Assembly: GCA_910586565.1 (NCBI GenBank)
Contig: CAJUIT010000018.1
Coordinates: 1 to 64,000 of the forward strand
Length of the DNA: 64,000 nt
Reading direction: 5' to 3'
Origin: an uncultured Muribaculaceae bacterium
Lineage (GTDB): Bacteria > Bacteroidota > Bacteroidia > Bacteroidales > Muribaculaceae
The stretch's first letter is position 1. Each line of letters begins with the position of its first letter. Made by a program: the position numbers and the translations under genes. This document shows, in pieces, positions 41,137 to 50,707 of the stretch. The notes beneath the pieces were generated by a model. It saw nothing but the letters and a program-made list of their open reading frames with translations. It searched no databases and had not been told where the DNA came from.

Positions 41137-43497
41137 ATGTCAAAAACTAACCTGAAAACCACCGCCGACCGGCTGAGAAGTCAGATTGACGAATTCATCG
41201 CCGCACAGCGCAACAACACCTTCAACTACAAGCAGGTGTCGCACGCCATCGGCGCATCAACCCAGCAGGCACAGCGCAGCGTAGCTCTGGCGCTGGCACA
41301 ATCGGCTTTCGACGGCGACCTCATCGAGGTTGAACCCGGAAAATATAAAACCGTGCAACGCAACAATGTTGCCACGGGCACATTCGTGCGCCGCTCCAAC
41401 GGCAAGAACAGCGTCATCACCGACGACGACAACGAAACCATCTTCGTGGCCGAGCGCAACTCAATGCACGCCCTCAACGGCGACCGCGTGAAGCTCAACA
41501 TCGCCGCCCGCCGCAAGGGGCAGGAGCCCGAAGCCGAAGTAATCGAGATTATCGAGGCCAAGGACCAGGTGTTCATCGGCACACTCCAGGTCGACAAAAC
41601 AATGGCCTGGCTCAAAACCGACTCGAAATTCCTCGCCTGCGACATCTTCATCCCCCGCAACAAACTCAAAGGCGGAAAAACCGGCGACAAAGCCATCGTG
41701 AAAATCACCGACTGGCCCGACGAAGCCAAGAACCCGCGTGGAGCCGTGGTCGACATCCTCGGCAAAACCGGCGAGAACAACGCCGAAATCCACGCCATCC
41801 TCGCCGAGTACGGGCTCCCCTACAAATATCCCGAATCGGTTGAGAAAGCCGCCGACAAAATCGACGCCGGCATCACACCCGAGGAGATTGGCCGCCGCGA
41901 GGACTTCCGCAAGGTAACCACATTCACCATCGACCCCAAGGATGCCAAGGACTTCGACGATGCCCTCTCAATCCGCCGCTTACCCAACGGAAACTGGGAA
42001 GTGGGCGTCCACATCGCCGATGTGACCCACTACGTCACCCCCGGCTCCATCATCGACAAGGAGGCACAGAGCCGCGCCACATCGGTCTACCTCGTCGACC
42101 GCGTTGTGCCCATGCTCCCCGAGCATCTGTGCAACGGCATCTGCTCGCTGCGCCCCAACGAGGAGAAACTCGCATTCTCATGCGTGTTCGAGCTCGACGA
42201 CAACGCCAACGTGCTCAACAGTCGAATTTGCCGCACTGTCATTGAAAGCGACCGCCGCTTCACCTACGAGGAAGCGCAGGATGTTATCGAAACCGGCGAG
42301 GGAGATTTCAAGGAGGAGATTCTCACACTCGACCGCCTTGCCAAGGCACTCCGCGCGCGCCGTTTTGAAAACGGCTCGGTCGACTTCGACCGCGAGGAGG
42401 TGCGCTTCGATATCGACGAGACCGGCCACCCCACCGGCGTTTACTTCAAGGTGTCGAAAGATGCCAACAAACTTATCGAGGAGTTCATGCTTCTGGCCAA
42501 CAAAACCGTGGCGGCGACAATCGGCAAACCCGAGAAGCGCCGCAAAGGGAAAGCATTCGTCTACCGCGTGCACGACCAGCCCGATCCCGCCAAACTCACC
42601 GACCTCGCCACAATAGCCCGCGCCTTCGGCTACCGCCTCAAAACCAAAGGCTCCCCCGGCGACATCAACCGCTCAATCAACAAAATGCTGCGTGAAATCA
42701 AGGGCAAAGGTGAGGAAAACTACCTCTCGGTGCTCGCAATCCGTTCAATGGCCAAAGCCATCTACACCACCGAGAACATCGGTCACTACGGCCTGGGATT
42801 CGACTACTACACCCACTTCACATCCCCCATCCGCCGCTACCCCGACATGATGGTGCACCGTCTACTCGAACGCTATCTCGCCGGAGGGCGCAGCGTCAAC
42901 ATCGAGAAACTCGAGGACCAATGCCAACACTCGTCGGCAATGGAGCAGCTCGCTGCCAACGCCGAGCGCTCGTCGATCAAATATAAGCAGGTGGAATATA
43001 TGCTCGACCACCTCGGCGAGCAATACACCGGCATGATTTCCGGCGTTACCGAGTGGGGTCTTTACGTGGAGCTCGACGAAAACAAGTGTGAAGGACTCGT
43101 GCCGATGCGCGACCTCGCCGACGACTACTACGATTTCGACGAGAAAAACTACTGTCTGCGCGGGCGCCGCTACGGCAATGTCTACCGCCTGGGCGACACA
43201 GTGAAGATTCGCGTGGCCAATGCCAACCTCGACAAAAAGCAGCTCGACTTCATCATTGTCGACCCCAAGGCAGCCGAAAAGGGCACCGACGACATGGGCA
43301 ACACCGTAAGCGTGGCTCAGGCCCTCTCCAACACCCCCGCCCGCAAGTCGGCCCACATCACACGCCACGAAAAAGCAAAAGCCGCAGCCCGAAAAAGCCG
43401 CAGCTCCGAAAAAGCATCGAAAAGCAAATCAACAAAAAGCTCAAAGAACAAAGGGGACTCCGCACATCGCGGCAACCCGCGCATGCGCAAACGCTAA
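41137..43497 (+). CDS. rnr: Ribonuclease R
   Basis: A 786-residue 3'-5' exoribonuclease that degrades structured RNA. Domains in order: an N-terminal winged-helix (residues about 10-70), cold-shock-like OB folds, the RNB catalytic domain with its Asp cluster TFTIDPKDAKDFDDALSIRR (about 263) and HFTSPIRRYPDMMVHR, and an S1 domain (QYTGMISGVTEWGLYVELDENKCEGLV). It ends in a Lys/Ser-rich basic tail of about 50 residues (KAKAAARKSRSSEKASKSK, then PRMRKR), typical of RNase R. Length is normal. The stop is 26 bases before the repeat element of the next entry. Confidence 0.96.
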   Translation: MSKTNLKTTADRLRSQIDEFIAAQRNNTFNYKQVSHAIGASTQQAQRSVALALAQSAFDGDLIEVEPGKYKTVQRNNVATGTFVRRSNGKNSVITDDDNETIFVAERNSMHALNGDRVKLNIAARRKGQEPEAEVIEIIEAKDQVFIGTLQVDKTMAWLKTDSKFLACDIFIPRNKLKGGKTGDKAIVKITDWPDEAKNPRGAVVDILGKTGENNAEIHAILAEYGLPYKYPESVEKAADKIDAGITPEEIGRREDFRKVTTFTIDPKDAKDFDDALSIRRLPNGNWEVGVHIADVTHYVTPGSIIDKEAQSRATSVYLVDRVVPMLPEHLCNGICSLRPNEEKLAFSCVFELDDNANVLNSRICRTVIESDRRFTYEEAQDVIETGEGDFKEEILTLDRLAKALRARRFENGSVDFDREEVRFDIDETGHPTGVYFKVSKDANKLIEEFMLLANKTVAATIGKPEKRRKGKAFVYRVHDQPDPAKLTDLATIARAFGYRLKTKGSPGDINRSINKMLREIKGKGEENYLSVLAIRSMAKAIYTTENIGHYGLGFDYYTHFTSPIRRYPDMMVHRLLERYLAGGRSVNIEKLEDQCQHSSAMEQLAANAERSSIKYKQVEYMLDHLGEQYTGMISGVTEWGLYVELDENKCEGLVPMRDLADDYYDFDEKNYCLRGRRYGNVYRLGDTVKIRVANANLDKKQLDFIIVDPKAAEKGTDDMGNTVSVAQALSNTPARKSAHITRHEKAKAAARKSRSSEKASKSKSTKSSKNKGDSAHRGNPRMRKR

Positions 43498-43523
43498 CCC
43501 CCTTACGCATACCACCCGGCTAC

Positions 43524-43663
43524 AATCCGGATGGCGAGGGTGCTGTCAGAATGGTTTGGATGGTAGGAGATTGTGGGCGAGGTCGACAGGAGCATACTGG
43601 AGTACGTGACTGCGACCGAATCCCGCAAGCGACGACCCAGACGAGCCGTTATGACACACCCTC
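43524..43663 (-). repeat. Dispersed inverted-repeat element, full-length copy C
   Basis: A 128-bp core (43536-43663) of the same length as copy A, inverted. On the minus strand it reads GAGGGTGTGTCATAACGG..., a central stem CGTACTccAGTATG, and ...CATTCTGACAGCACCCTC followed by the shared flank GCCATCCGGATT. It fills the gap between rnr and the convergent one-helix membrane protein gene, ending about 5 bases from the latter's stop codon, so it may act as their terminator. Confidence 0.8.
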
Positions 43664-43668
43664 AGATA

Positions 43669-43962
43669 TTACGAATTAACATCATCAAGCGGACTTGCTG
43701 CATCATGCACAGTCCGCTTGTTTGTTTTTCCCCGTTTAGTCGAGACTTTTGATTTGCGCTTTCCTCCTGCAGCCACACTGTCAGCAGCCACTACCGCACG
43801 GCTTTTCGCCTCAGTCACAAGCGCCGATTCAACAGCGGGCGAAGATGCCGCTTCAGCACGGGCAACGGCGTGCCACTGACACCACACCATCACCGCCATC
43901 ACAACGGCCAGCAAAAGCGCAAGCGCCACAAGCCCTCTGAATTCTCCGCGTGTTATCTTCAT
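43669..43962 (-). CDS. Small single-helix membrane protein
   Basis: Not a family I can name. The 97 residues begin MKITRGEFRGLVALALLLAVVMAVMVWCQWHA: a short cytoplasmic start and one hydrophobic helix at about 10-28. An Ala/Ser/Val-rich segment follows, then a basic stretch (GGKRKSKVSTKRGKTNKRT) and an acidic end (DDVNS). It looks like an anchored protein with a flexible charged tail. It lies about 40 bases upstream of the DUF4421 gene on the same strand and could be co-transcribed after it. Codon use matches its neighbours. Confidence 0.6.
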   Translation of the reverse strand: MKITRGEFRGLVALALLLAVVMAVMVWCQWHAVARAEAASSPAVESALVTEAKSRAVVAADSVAAGGKRKSKVSTKRGKTNKRTVHDAASPLDDVNS

Positions 43963-44003
43963 CTCACCATTGTGTCAATAATTGCAACTCAACATTGAGG
44001 CGG

Positions 44004-45116
44004 CTATTTCCACAAATCGAAACGGAAGCCGGCCGAAGCCTCAACCGACAGATTGCCCGACATGAGGGTGTGCTCCTTATCATAAATCAGCCCGAGGTCC
44101 CAGCGCCCCACAACTCCGAAAAACCATTTCTTGTTGTAGTTATACACAAGCGAGCCCCTCAGCAGGTTGCTCATGGCAAACGAATCCTTCACGTCGTCGG
44201 GGTCGTTGATATATCCGCGCCGCAAACCCATCGTTGGGGAAACCGACACACCCAGGCACCACCCGCGGTGGAACACCCAGTTGTAGGCATAACCCACACG
44301 AAGCGCATAGTTCTTGTTCTTCACCCGGTAGTTCGTTCCCCACGACGGCGGAAGCTCGGGATGAAGCTCGGCAAGCAAATCGGCAAAATCAAAGTCATAT
44401 TTCTGCCCCCAGAACGACAGTCCGGCGTAGAGCGACCCCGAGCTGCGCTGTTGAATCTTGCTATAGGAGAAAGCCGCAGCCTGCGAATAATGCTTGTGGT
44501 TGAAAAAATAATAGATGTCGACGCCCCACGACGATGAATAAAGTCCGCTGAAATCGAGATTGGTGTGCTCAACCTCCCCGGGAGGGCCCATGCGACGAAT
44601 CGTGGTGCCAATGTCGTTGGTGGTGCTGTAATAGTCAACCGCAAACAGCGAGCAGTTGAACTGAAAATTGAAACGCTTGCGGGCACGTTGCGCCCCGTTG
44701 AAATATTTGCCGATGTTCATGTCGTAGCCCACCGACACGGCCATATAGGTGAGGTAGAAACCCAACGTTGTTGACGGGTCGGAAATCATATCCATGCGAT
44801 AGCCGTTGTCGAAGCGGAAATTATAGGTGTCGACCCACGAGTCGATGCGTGTCTTAACGTTCCACCGCTTTCCCGAGCCCTGCACGTAGGTTGAGTCATA
44901 TCCGTTGAAAAAACTGTCGCCCCAGCGGTAGGTGTTCACACAGAACCGCGGAAACTTGCCCCATTGGGCAATCGAATCGAGCGACAACGACAGGGCGTGC
45001 GCCCTCTGCGGCATGGCCACAGCACCCAACAGCATCAGCAGGCACACACATCTGCACCTCAACATCCGGCCCATAAGCCCGCTAACGCATCTGCTCGACA
45101 CCATGTTTGATTTCAC
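44004..45116 (-). CDS. DUF4421 family outer-membrane-type protein
   Basis: A 370-residue protein of the Bacteroidetes DUF4421 family; function unknown. An N-terminal hydrophobic stretch (CVCLLMLLGAVAMPQRAHA) acts as signal peptide; the true start may be an internal Met, such as MLRCRCVCLL. The family motif is clear in PRFCVNTYRWGDSFFNGYDSTYVQGSGKRWNVKTR. The rest is rich in Tyr, Trp and Phe in alternating patterns (GFYLTYMAVSVGYDM, YALRVGYAYNWVFH) and ends SVEASAGFRFDLWK, consistent with a beta-barrel. A -7 box TAAATTTG lies at 45192-45199 on the minus strand. Confidence 0.8.
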   Translation of the reverse strand: MKSNMVSSRCVSGLMGRMLRCRCVCLLMLLGAVAMPQRAHALSLSLDSIAQWGKFPRFCVNTYRWGDSFFNGYDSTYVQGSGKRWNVKTRIDSWVDTYNFRFDNGYRMDMISDPSTTLGFYLTYMAVSVGYDMNIGKYFNGAQRARKRFNFQFNCSLFAVDYYSTTNDIGTTIRRMGPPGEVEHTNLDFSGLYSSSWGVDIYYFFNHKHYSQAAAFSYSKIQQRSSGSLYAGLSFWGQKYDFDFADLLAELHPELPPSWGTNYRVKNKNYALRVGYAYNWVFHRGWCLGVSVSPTMGLRRGYINDPDDVKDSFAMSNLLRGSLVYNYNKKWFFGVVGRWDLGLIYDKEHTLMSGNLSVEASAGFRFDLWK

Positions 45117-45191
45117 ACCACTTTAATATAAGTACACAGCAATTGCATAAACAATCAACATCGCGCCGGGAGTTTCGGGGCGATGTGTCTG

Positions 45192-45199
45192 CAAATTTA
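45192..45199 (-). promoter_or_regulatory. -7 box TAAATTTG of the DUF4421 gene
   Basis: Exact TAnnTTTG match on the minus strand, about 75 bases upstream of the gene. The gap 45117-45713 is AT-rich toward its right end and carries this and the susC promoter; no gene is supported in it. Confidence 0.5.
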
Positions 45200-45603
45200 C
45201 TAAATTCCTCCGACTCCCGAAATTCCGCCACCACCATCTTTCACATCACCCTTTGGGAGAATGCCAACGCGGGCATTGCCACGGCAAATGGCACCCCATC
45301 CTCACCACCATTTTTCTTGCCGCTTTGGGCATTACATCAACCGCGCCGTAACACACCCCGTTGTGTCGTCGGCAGGCAAAAAGTTACCGCTCCCGTTTTA
45401 ACAGAATTTTAAGTTAATTTTTTAACTATTTTTAATGTTTATGCACGATGCATAATTATGCATTCAAAAATTTACATATCTCATTGACAATCAGTGGTGA
45501 AACGCGTGTATGTTCAAAAAAGATGTTTTTCAGCATGTCAGCCAAATGTGTTAAAGCGCGACAAAATAGCCATAGAAGTGTTTATTTTTTTGACATTTTG
45601 TAT

Positions 45604-45611
45604 TACCTTTG
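45604..45611 (+). promoter_or_regulatory. -7 box TACCTTTG upstream of the SusC-like gene
   Basis: Exact TAnnTTTG match in attTACCTTTGccaaac, giving a leader of about 95 bases. A TTTG at 45589-45592 is too close to be its -33 partner. Confidence 0.55.
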
Positions 45612-45713
45612 CCAAACCTGTATGATGCGGAATAGCATCCCATCGTCGATAATTGCTGTTAAATCCACCAATCAAGAACTATCTAACTCTTTATGTTTAA
45701 TTAATTATAGTGT

Positions 45714-48700
45714 ATGAAAAAGCTGTTTCTATTACTGACGGCAGTGCTCATGACCGTGATTTGCGCCGTGGCGCAGACCAAAGTGGTCACCGGTACAGTC
45801 GTTTCAGCCGCCGATGACGAACCATTGGCGGGCGCCACGGTGCTTCCCGTCGGCGGAGGACAGGGCTCCTCTACTGACATTGACGGTAACTTCACCCTCA
45901 CCGTGCCCGCAAAGGTAAACGAACTTACGGTTTCTTATGTGGGTATGGTAACCCGCAAAGTTCCCGTTTCGTCATCCAAGATGCTCATCAAACTGGAAGA
46001 CTCCGCAACCAACCTCGACGAAGTGATGGTTGTTGCCTACGGTACCGCCAAGAAATCGGCGTTTACCGGTTCTGCCACTGTCATCAGCAACGAAGCTATT
46101 GAAAAAACTCAGGTGACCAACGTTCTCGACGCTCTCGCCGGTAAAGTTGCCGGTCTGCAGCTCTCGAACGCTTCAGGTGCCCCCGGTGCATCGAGCCCCA
46201 CAATCCGAATCCGCGGTTTCTCCTCGCTCAACGCAGGCAACGCTCCCCTCGTGATTGTTGACGGCACTCCCTACACCAGCGACATCAACACCCTCAACAC
46301 AAACGACATCGAATCAATGACCGTCCTCAAGGACGCCGCTTCCAACGCACTCTACGGTGCCCGCGGTGCCAACGGTGTCATCCTCATCACAACCAAGCGC
46401 GCTAAACTCGGCGAAGCCAAAGTGACTGTCGATGCCAAATGGGGTGCCAACAGCCGTGCCACTCAGGACTACGACTACATCAAGAACCCCGGCCAGTACT
46501 ACGAGACCTACTACAAGTCTCTCTACAACTACGCTGTTGCCGACAGAGACGATCGTGAAGATGCCGAAGGCAATATGACCAACTTCGGCGGTCTCGGCAT
46601 GACAAATGCTCAGGCTAACGTTTGGGCCAACAATAACATGATCAGCAGCGACACCTACGGCCTGGGCTACAACGTCTACACCGTTCCCACCGGCCAGATG
46701 CTCATCGGCCGCGACGGCAAGCTCAACCCCGCCGCCACCCTCGGCCGCCTCGTGAACTACAAAGGTGCCGACTACTATCTCACTGCCGACGACTGGTTGG
46801 ATGCCGCCTATAAGAGCAGCCTCCGTCAGGAATACAACGTCAGCATTTCGCAGGGTAACGACAAGAGCAACTTCTACGCATCTGTAGGCTACCTCAAAAA
46901 CGAAGGTATCGTTGCTGCCAAGAGCGACTTCGAACGCTTCAGCGCACGTTTGAGCGCCGACGTTCAGGCTAAGCCTTGGTTGAAAGTTGGTGGTAACGTA
47001 AGCTACAGCCGCTCCTCAATGTACTCCATGACCGACGAAGGTGAATCAGCCTCTTCGGGCAACGTGTTCGCCGCAGCCACCTCAATCGCCCCCATCTATC
47101 CTCTCTACATCCGCGACGGCCAGGGCAACATCATGGTCGACCAGTTTGGCAACACCCGCTACGACTACGGTTCGAAGGATAACGCAGGTCTTACCCGTCC
47201 TATCTTCGGCGACTCCAACGCCATCAGCGACGCAATCCTCAACACCGACCGCAGCGAAGGCTACACCTTCACCGGCACAGGTTTCTTTGAAATCCGCTTC
47301 CTCAAGGACTTCAAGTTCACATCCAACAACAACGTGAACCTCGAGGAAACCCGCTACTCCTCTGTAACCAACCCCTACTACGGCCAGTATGCTTCCTCTA
47401 ACGGTATCGTTTCCAAGCAGCATGCCCGCGGCGTTGACTACACCTATCAGCAGTTGTTGAACTACACCCACACATTCAAGGGTGTTCACAACGTAAGCGC
47501 CCTTCTCGGTCACGAATACTACAAGACAACAAGCTACATCCTCTATGCTACCAAGAACAACATGTTCGACCCCAGCAACGATGAGCTTGCAACTGCAATC
47601 ACCGAGGGTAACTCAAACTCCTACACCTCAGAGTATAACAACGAAGGCTGGCTCTTCCGCGGTCAGTATGACTACGACGGCAAATACTTCGGTTCGGTTT
47701 CGTTCCGTCGCGATGCCTCCTCACGCTTCCACCCCGACCACCGCTGGGGTAACTTCTGGAGTATGGGTGCCGCATGGATTATCACCAAAGAGAAATTCAT
47801 GGAGGATATCACATGGCTCGACATGTTGAAGCTGAAGGCTTCCTACGGTGAACAGGGTAACGACAACATCGGCAACTACCTCTACACCAACACCTACAAC
47901 ATCAAGAACTCCAACGGCTACCCCGCCGCAACCCCCGCAACAATGGGTAACGAGAACATCTCGTGGGAAAAGAACGGTAACTTCAACGCCGGTGTTGAAT
48001 TCTCAATGTTCAACGGCCGCTTCAGTGGTAACATCGAAGGCTTCTACCGCAAGACCAGCGACATGCTCATGTACTTCCCCCTTCCCCCGTCGTTCGGCTA
48101 CACCGGCTACTATGACAACATCGGTGACATGACCAATGCCGGTATCGAAATTGAACTTAACGGCACACCTATCAAGACCCGCGACTTCACTTGGAATGTG
48201 AACTTCAACCTCACATGGTACAAGAACCGCATCTCCTACCTTCCCGAAGAGCGTAAGGGTCTGACCGCGCGCACCTTCGGCGACAGCTTCGGCAAAGAAG
48301 TCGAAGGTTACTCGAGCAGCAACTACTTCTATGGCGAAGGCCAGCCCATGTACAGCTTCTACACCAAGAAGTATGCAGGCGTTGATCCCTCCAACGGTAA
48401 GGCTCTCTACTACAAGACTGTGAAAGATGAAAACGGCGTTGAAACCGTTGAGACAACCGACTCCTACTCTGAAGGCAGCTACTACATCACCGGCTCTGCT
48501 CTGGCACCCGTTTACGGTGGTTTCAGCACTCAGTTCCAGTATCGCGACTTCGACCTCTCGGTAGCGTTCAACTACCAGATTGGCGGTAAGGTTTACGACA
48601 GCGGCTACGCTTCACTCATGGGCGTTCCCTACGCTTCGGCAAACAAGGGTTCTAACATCCACGCCGACCTTCTCAACGCATGGACACCCGAGAACACCAA

Positions 48701-48998
48701 CACCGACGTGCCCCGCAACTACTTCGGCGACCAGTATGCCAACGCCTCTTCCGACCGCTTCCTCACCGACGCAAGCTACCTCTCGCTGGAGAACATCAAC
48801 TTCGGTTACACTCTCCCGGCGAAAATCACCCGCAAGGCGTTCATCGAGAAAGTTCGCGTTTACCTCGCTTGCGACAACGTGTGGGTATGGTCGAAGCGTC
48901 AGGGTCTCGACCCCCGTCAGTCATTCACCGGCGGCAGCAACAACACCTACTACGCCCCCATCCGCACAATCTCGGGCGGTCTTACAGTTACATTCTAA
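45714..48998 (+). CDS. SusC/RagA family TonB-linked outer-membrane transporter
   Basis: A 1094-residue TonB-dependent transporter that pulls a ligand through the outer membrane. Signal peptide MKKLFLLLTAVLMTVICAVA; then the Bacteroidetes N-terminal carboxypeptidase-D-like domain (GTVVSAADDEPLAGATVLPVGG, residues about 27-95). Next comes the TonB-box/plug start (NLDEVMVVAYGTAKKSAFTGS) and plug motifs RIRGFSSLNAGNAPLVIVDG and DIESMTVLKDAASNALYGARGANGVILITTK. A long beta-barrel follows, ending in SGGLTVTF. First gene of a locus with SusD and a lipoprotein. No glycosidase or HTCS regulator is adjacent, so the substrate class is open; peptide is as plausible as glycan. Confidence 0.96.
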   Translation: MKKLFLLLTAVLMTVICAVAQTKVVTGTVVSAADDEPLAGATVLPVGGGQGSSTDIDGNFTLTVPAKVNELTVSYVGMVTRKVPVSSSKMLIKLEDSATNLDEVMVVAYGTAKKSAFTGSATVISNEAIEKTQVTNVLDALAGKVAGLQLSNASGAPGASSPTIRIRGFSSLNAGNAPLVIVDGTPYTSDINTLNTNDIESMTVLKDAASNALYGARGANGVILITTKRAKLGEAKVTVDAKWGANSRATQDYDYIKNPGQYYETYYKSLYNYAVADRDDREDAEGNMTNFGGLGMTNAQANVWANNNMISSDTYGLGYNVYTVPTGQMLIGRDGKLNPAATLGRLVNYKGADYYLTADDWLDAAYKSSLRQEYNVSISQGNDKSNFYASVGYLKNEGIVAAKSDFERFSARLSADVQAKPWLKVGGNVSYSRSSMYSMTDEGESASSGNVFAAATSIAPIYPLYIRDGQGNIMVDQFGNTRYDYGSKDNAGLTRPIFGDSNAISDAILNTDRSEGYTFTGTGFFEIRFLKDFKFTSNNNVNLEETRYSSVTNPYYGQYASSNGIVSKQHARGVDYTYQQLLNYTHTFKGVHNVSALLGHEYYKTTSYILYATKNNMFDPSNDELATAITEGNSNSYTSEYNNEGWLFRGQYDYDGKYFGSVSFRRDASSRFHPDHRWGNFWSMGAAWIITKEKFMEDITWLDMLKLKASYGEQGNDNIGNYLYTNTYNIKNSNGYPAATPATMGNENISWEKNGNFNAGVEFSMFNGRFSGNIEGFYRKTSDMLMYFPLPPSFGYTGYYDNIGDMTNAGIEIELNGTPIKTRDFTWNVNFNLTWYKNRISYLPEERKGLTARTFGDSFGKEVEGYSSSNYFYGEGQPMYSFYTKKYAGVDPSNGKALYYKTVKDENGVETVETTDSYSEGSYYITGSALAPVYGGFSTQFQYRDFDLSVAFNYQIGGKVYDSGYASLMGVPYASANKGSNIHADLLNAWTPENTNTDVPRNYFGDQYANASSDRFLTDASYLSLENINFGYTLPAKITRKAFIEKVRVYLACDNVWVWSKRQGLDPRQSFTGGSNNTYYAPIRTISGGLTVTF

Positions 48999-49015
48999 TA
49001 TAAGACGACATAGCA

Positions 49016-50680
49016 ATGAACACAAAATATAAAGCTCTAATTGCAACAGCCCTGGCAGCTCCCCTTATGCTGACCACCGGCTGTATAGAGGAGACCTTTC
49101 CAACCAACGGCGTTCTCCAGTCGCAGCTCGAAACATCGAGCAAGGCAACCGAAGCACTCGTTTGGGCGATGCCTGCGCACTTCAACACCGTAGGTACTGT
49201 CTCTACCGATCTCCACTTCGACTGGGGTGAAGGCTCGCTCCTCCACATCCGCGACGTGATGACCGAAGATATGGCCGTGACCCACTCGGGCTACAACTGG
49301 TACACCACCTGGGGCGACGTCACCGGTCTGGATGAGAACAAGGTCTACGTGCAGTTCATCTGGGACTACTACTGGCAGCAGATTATCACCGCCAACAAGG
49401 TGATTGAAGCCATCGACCTCAACACCACCAACGCCGACCAGCGCGCTCAGCTCGGTGCAGGTCTCTGCTTCCGTGCCTACAGCTACCTCGACATGGCCCG
49501 TTGGTATGAGTTCCTCCCCAACAACTACACATCATCGAAGAACTCCTACGGCAATGACGTGACCGGCTACACAGTGCCTATCATGACTGAAAAAACCACC
49601 GAGGAGGAAGCCCGCAACAATCCCCGTGTGACTCACGACGTGATGGTTAAGTTCATCAAAACCGACCTTGAGAACGCTGTGACACTGCTCAAAGGTGCTA
49701 CAGCACGCACTTCAAAGGCTATCCCCGACCTCAACGTTGCCTACGGCCTTCTCGCCCGTCTGTATCTGTGGGATGCCACCTATCATGAAGAGGGTCTCCC
49801 CCACGCCGGCGAAGGCACAGCCACCGACCTCTACAACAAGGCAGCTGAGTATGCCAACCTCGCCAAAGGTTCAAGCACTCCCATGACTCAGGACCAGTGG
49901 CTCAACCCCTCCTCGGGCTTCAACACCATGACACCCTCTGCATGGATGTGGGGCATGACAAACATGGCCGAGGACCGCACCGTTACATCGGGTATCCTCA
50001 ACTGGACATCATGGCTCTCTAACGAAACCACTTTCGGTTACGCTTCGGCAGGTGCCTTCGTTCAGATCTACTCAGCCACCTACCAGCGCATCAACGACCG
50101 CGACTTCCGCAAGCTCGCTTTCGTTGCCCCCTCCAACTCGTCGCTCTCAGGCCGTGAGCAGTTCATCGACCCCGAATTCGCAGCTGAAGAATTCGATGCC
50201 TACTTCTCACTGAAGTTCCGTCCCGCCGAAGGCAACATGGAGGAACCCAAAGTAGGTGCCTGCTCGGCAGTTCCCCTGATGCGTGTTGAGGAGATGTATC
50301 TCATCGAGGCTGAGGCCAAGGCTCACGTCAACGCAGCCGAAGGCAAAAAGCTCCTCGAGGACTTCATGAAAACCTACCGCTACGCAACCTACTCCACATC
50401 GGCAACATCTGTTGATGACGTGGTTGAGGAAATCATCTTCCAGAAGCGTATCGAGCTCTGGGGCGAAGGTCGCACATTCTACGATATCAAGCGCCTCAAC
50501 TACTCTGTCAACCGTGCCAAATCGGGCTCCAACTTCACTCCCGGCTCCGACATGTATGTTACCAGCGGCCGCCCCGCATGGATGAACTGCGTGATTGTGC
50601 TCACCGAGGGCAACAACAACGTTGCCGTTCGTGAATGGAACAACCCCGATCCTACCGACACCCTCCAACCCGTCAGCTAA
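49016..50680 (+). CDS. SusD/RagB family surface lipoprotein
   Basis: A 554-residue nutrient-binding lipoprotein that forms the lid on its SusC partner. Lipobox: MNTKYKALIATALAAPLMLTTGC with lipid Cys23. The TPR-type helices of SusD are visible (for example GLCFRAYSYLDMARWYEFLP, and AYGLLARLYLWDATY), and the C-terminal RagB/SusD signature VVEEIIFQKRIELWGEGRTFYDIKRLN is intact. It starts 17 bases after the SusC stop, so it is in the same operon. Aromatic-rich loops (SGYNWYTTWGDVTG) may form the ligand site. Confidence 0.95.
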   Translation: MNTKYKALIATALAAPLMLTTGCIEETFPTNGVLQSQLETSSKATEALVWAMPAHFNTVGTVSTDLHFDWGEGSLLHIRDVMTEDMAVTHSGYNWYTTWGDVTGLDENKVYVQFIWDYYWQQIITANKVIEAIDLNTTNADQRAQLGAGLCFRAYSYLDMARWYEFLPNNYTSSKNSYGNDVTGYTVPIMTEKTTEEEARNNPRVTHDVMVKFIKTDLENAVTLLKGATARTSKAIPDLNVAYGLLARLYLWDATYHEEGLPHAGEGTATDLYNKAAEYANLAKGSSTPMTQDQWLNPSSGFNTMTPSAWMWGMTNMAEDRTVTSGILNWTSWLSNETTFGYASAGAFVQIYSATYQRINDRDFRKLAFVAPSNSSLSGREQFIDPEFAAEEFDAYFSLKFRPAEGNMEEPKVGACSAVPLMRVEEMYLIEAEAKAHVNAAEGKKLLEDFMKTYRYATYSTSATSVDDVVEEIIFQKRIELWGEGRTFYDIKRLNYSVNRAKSGSNFTPGSDMYVTSGRPAWMNCVIVLTEGNNNVAVREWNNPDPTDTLQPVS

Positions 50681-50707
50681 TAGTCCAACATTAATCTGAA
50701 TGACAAT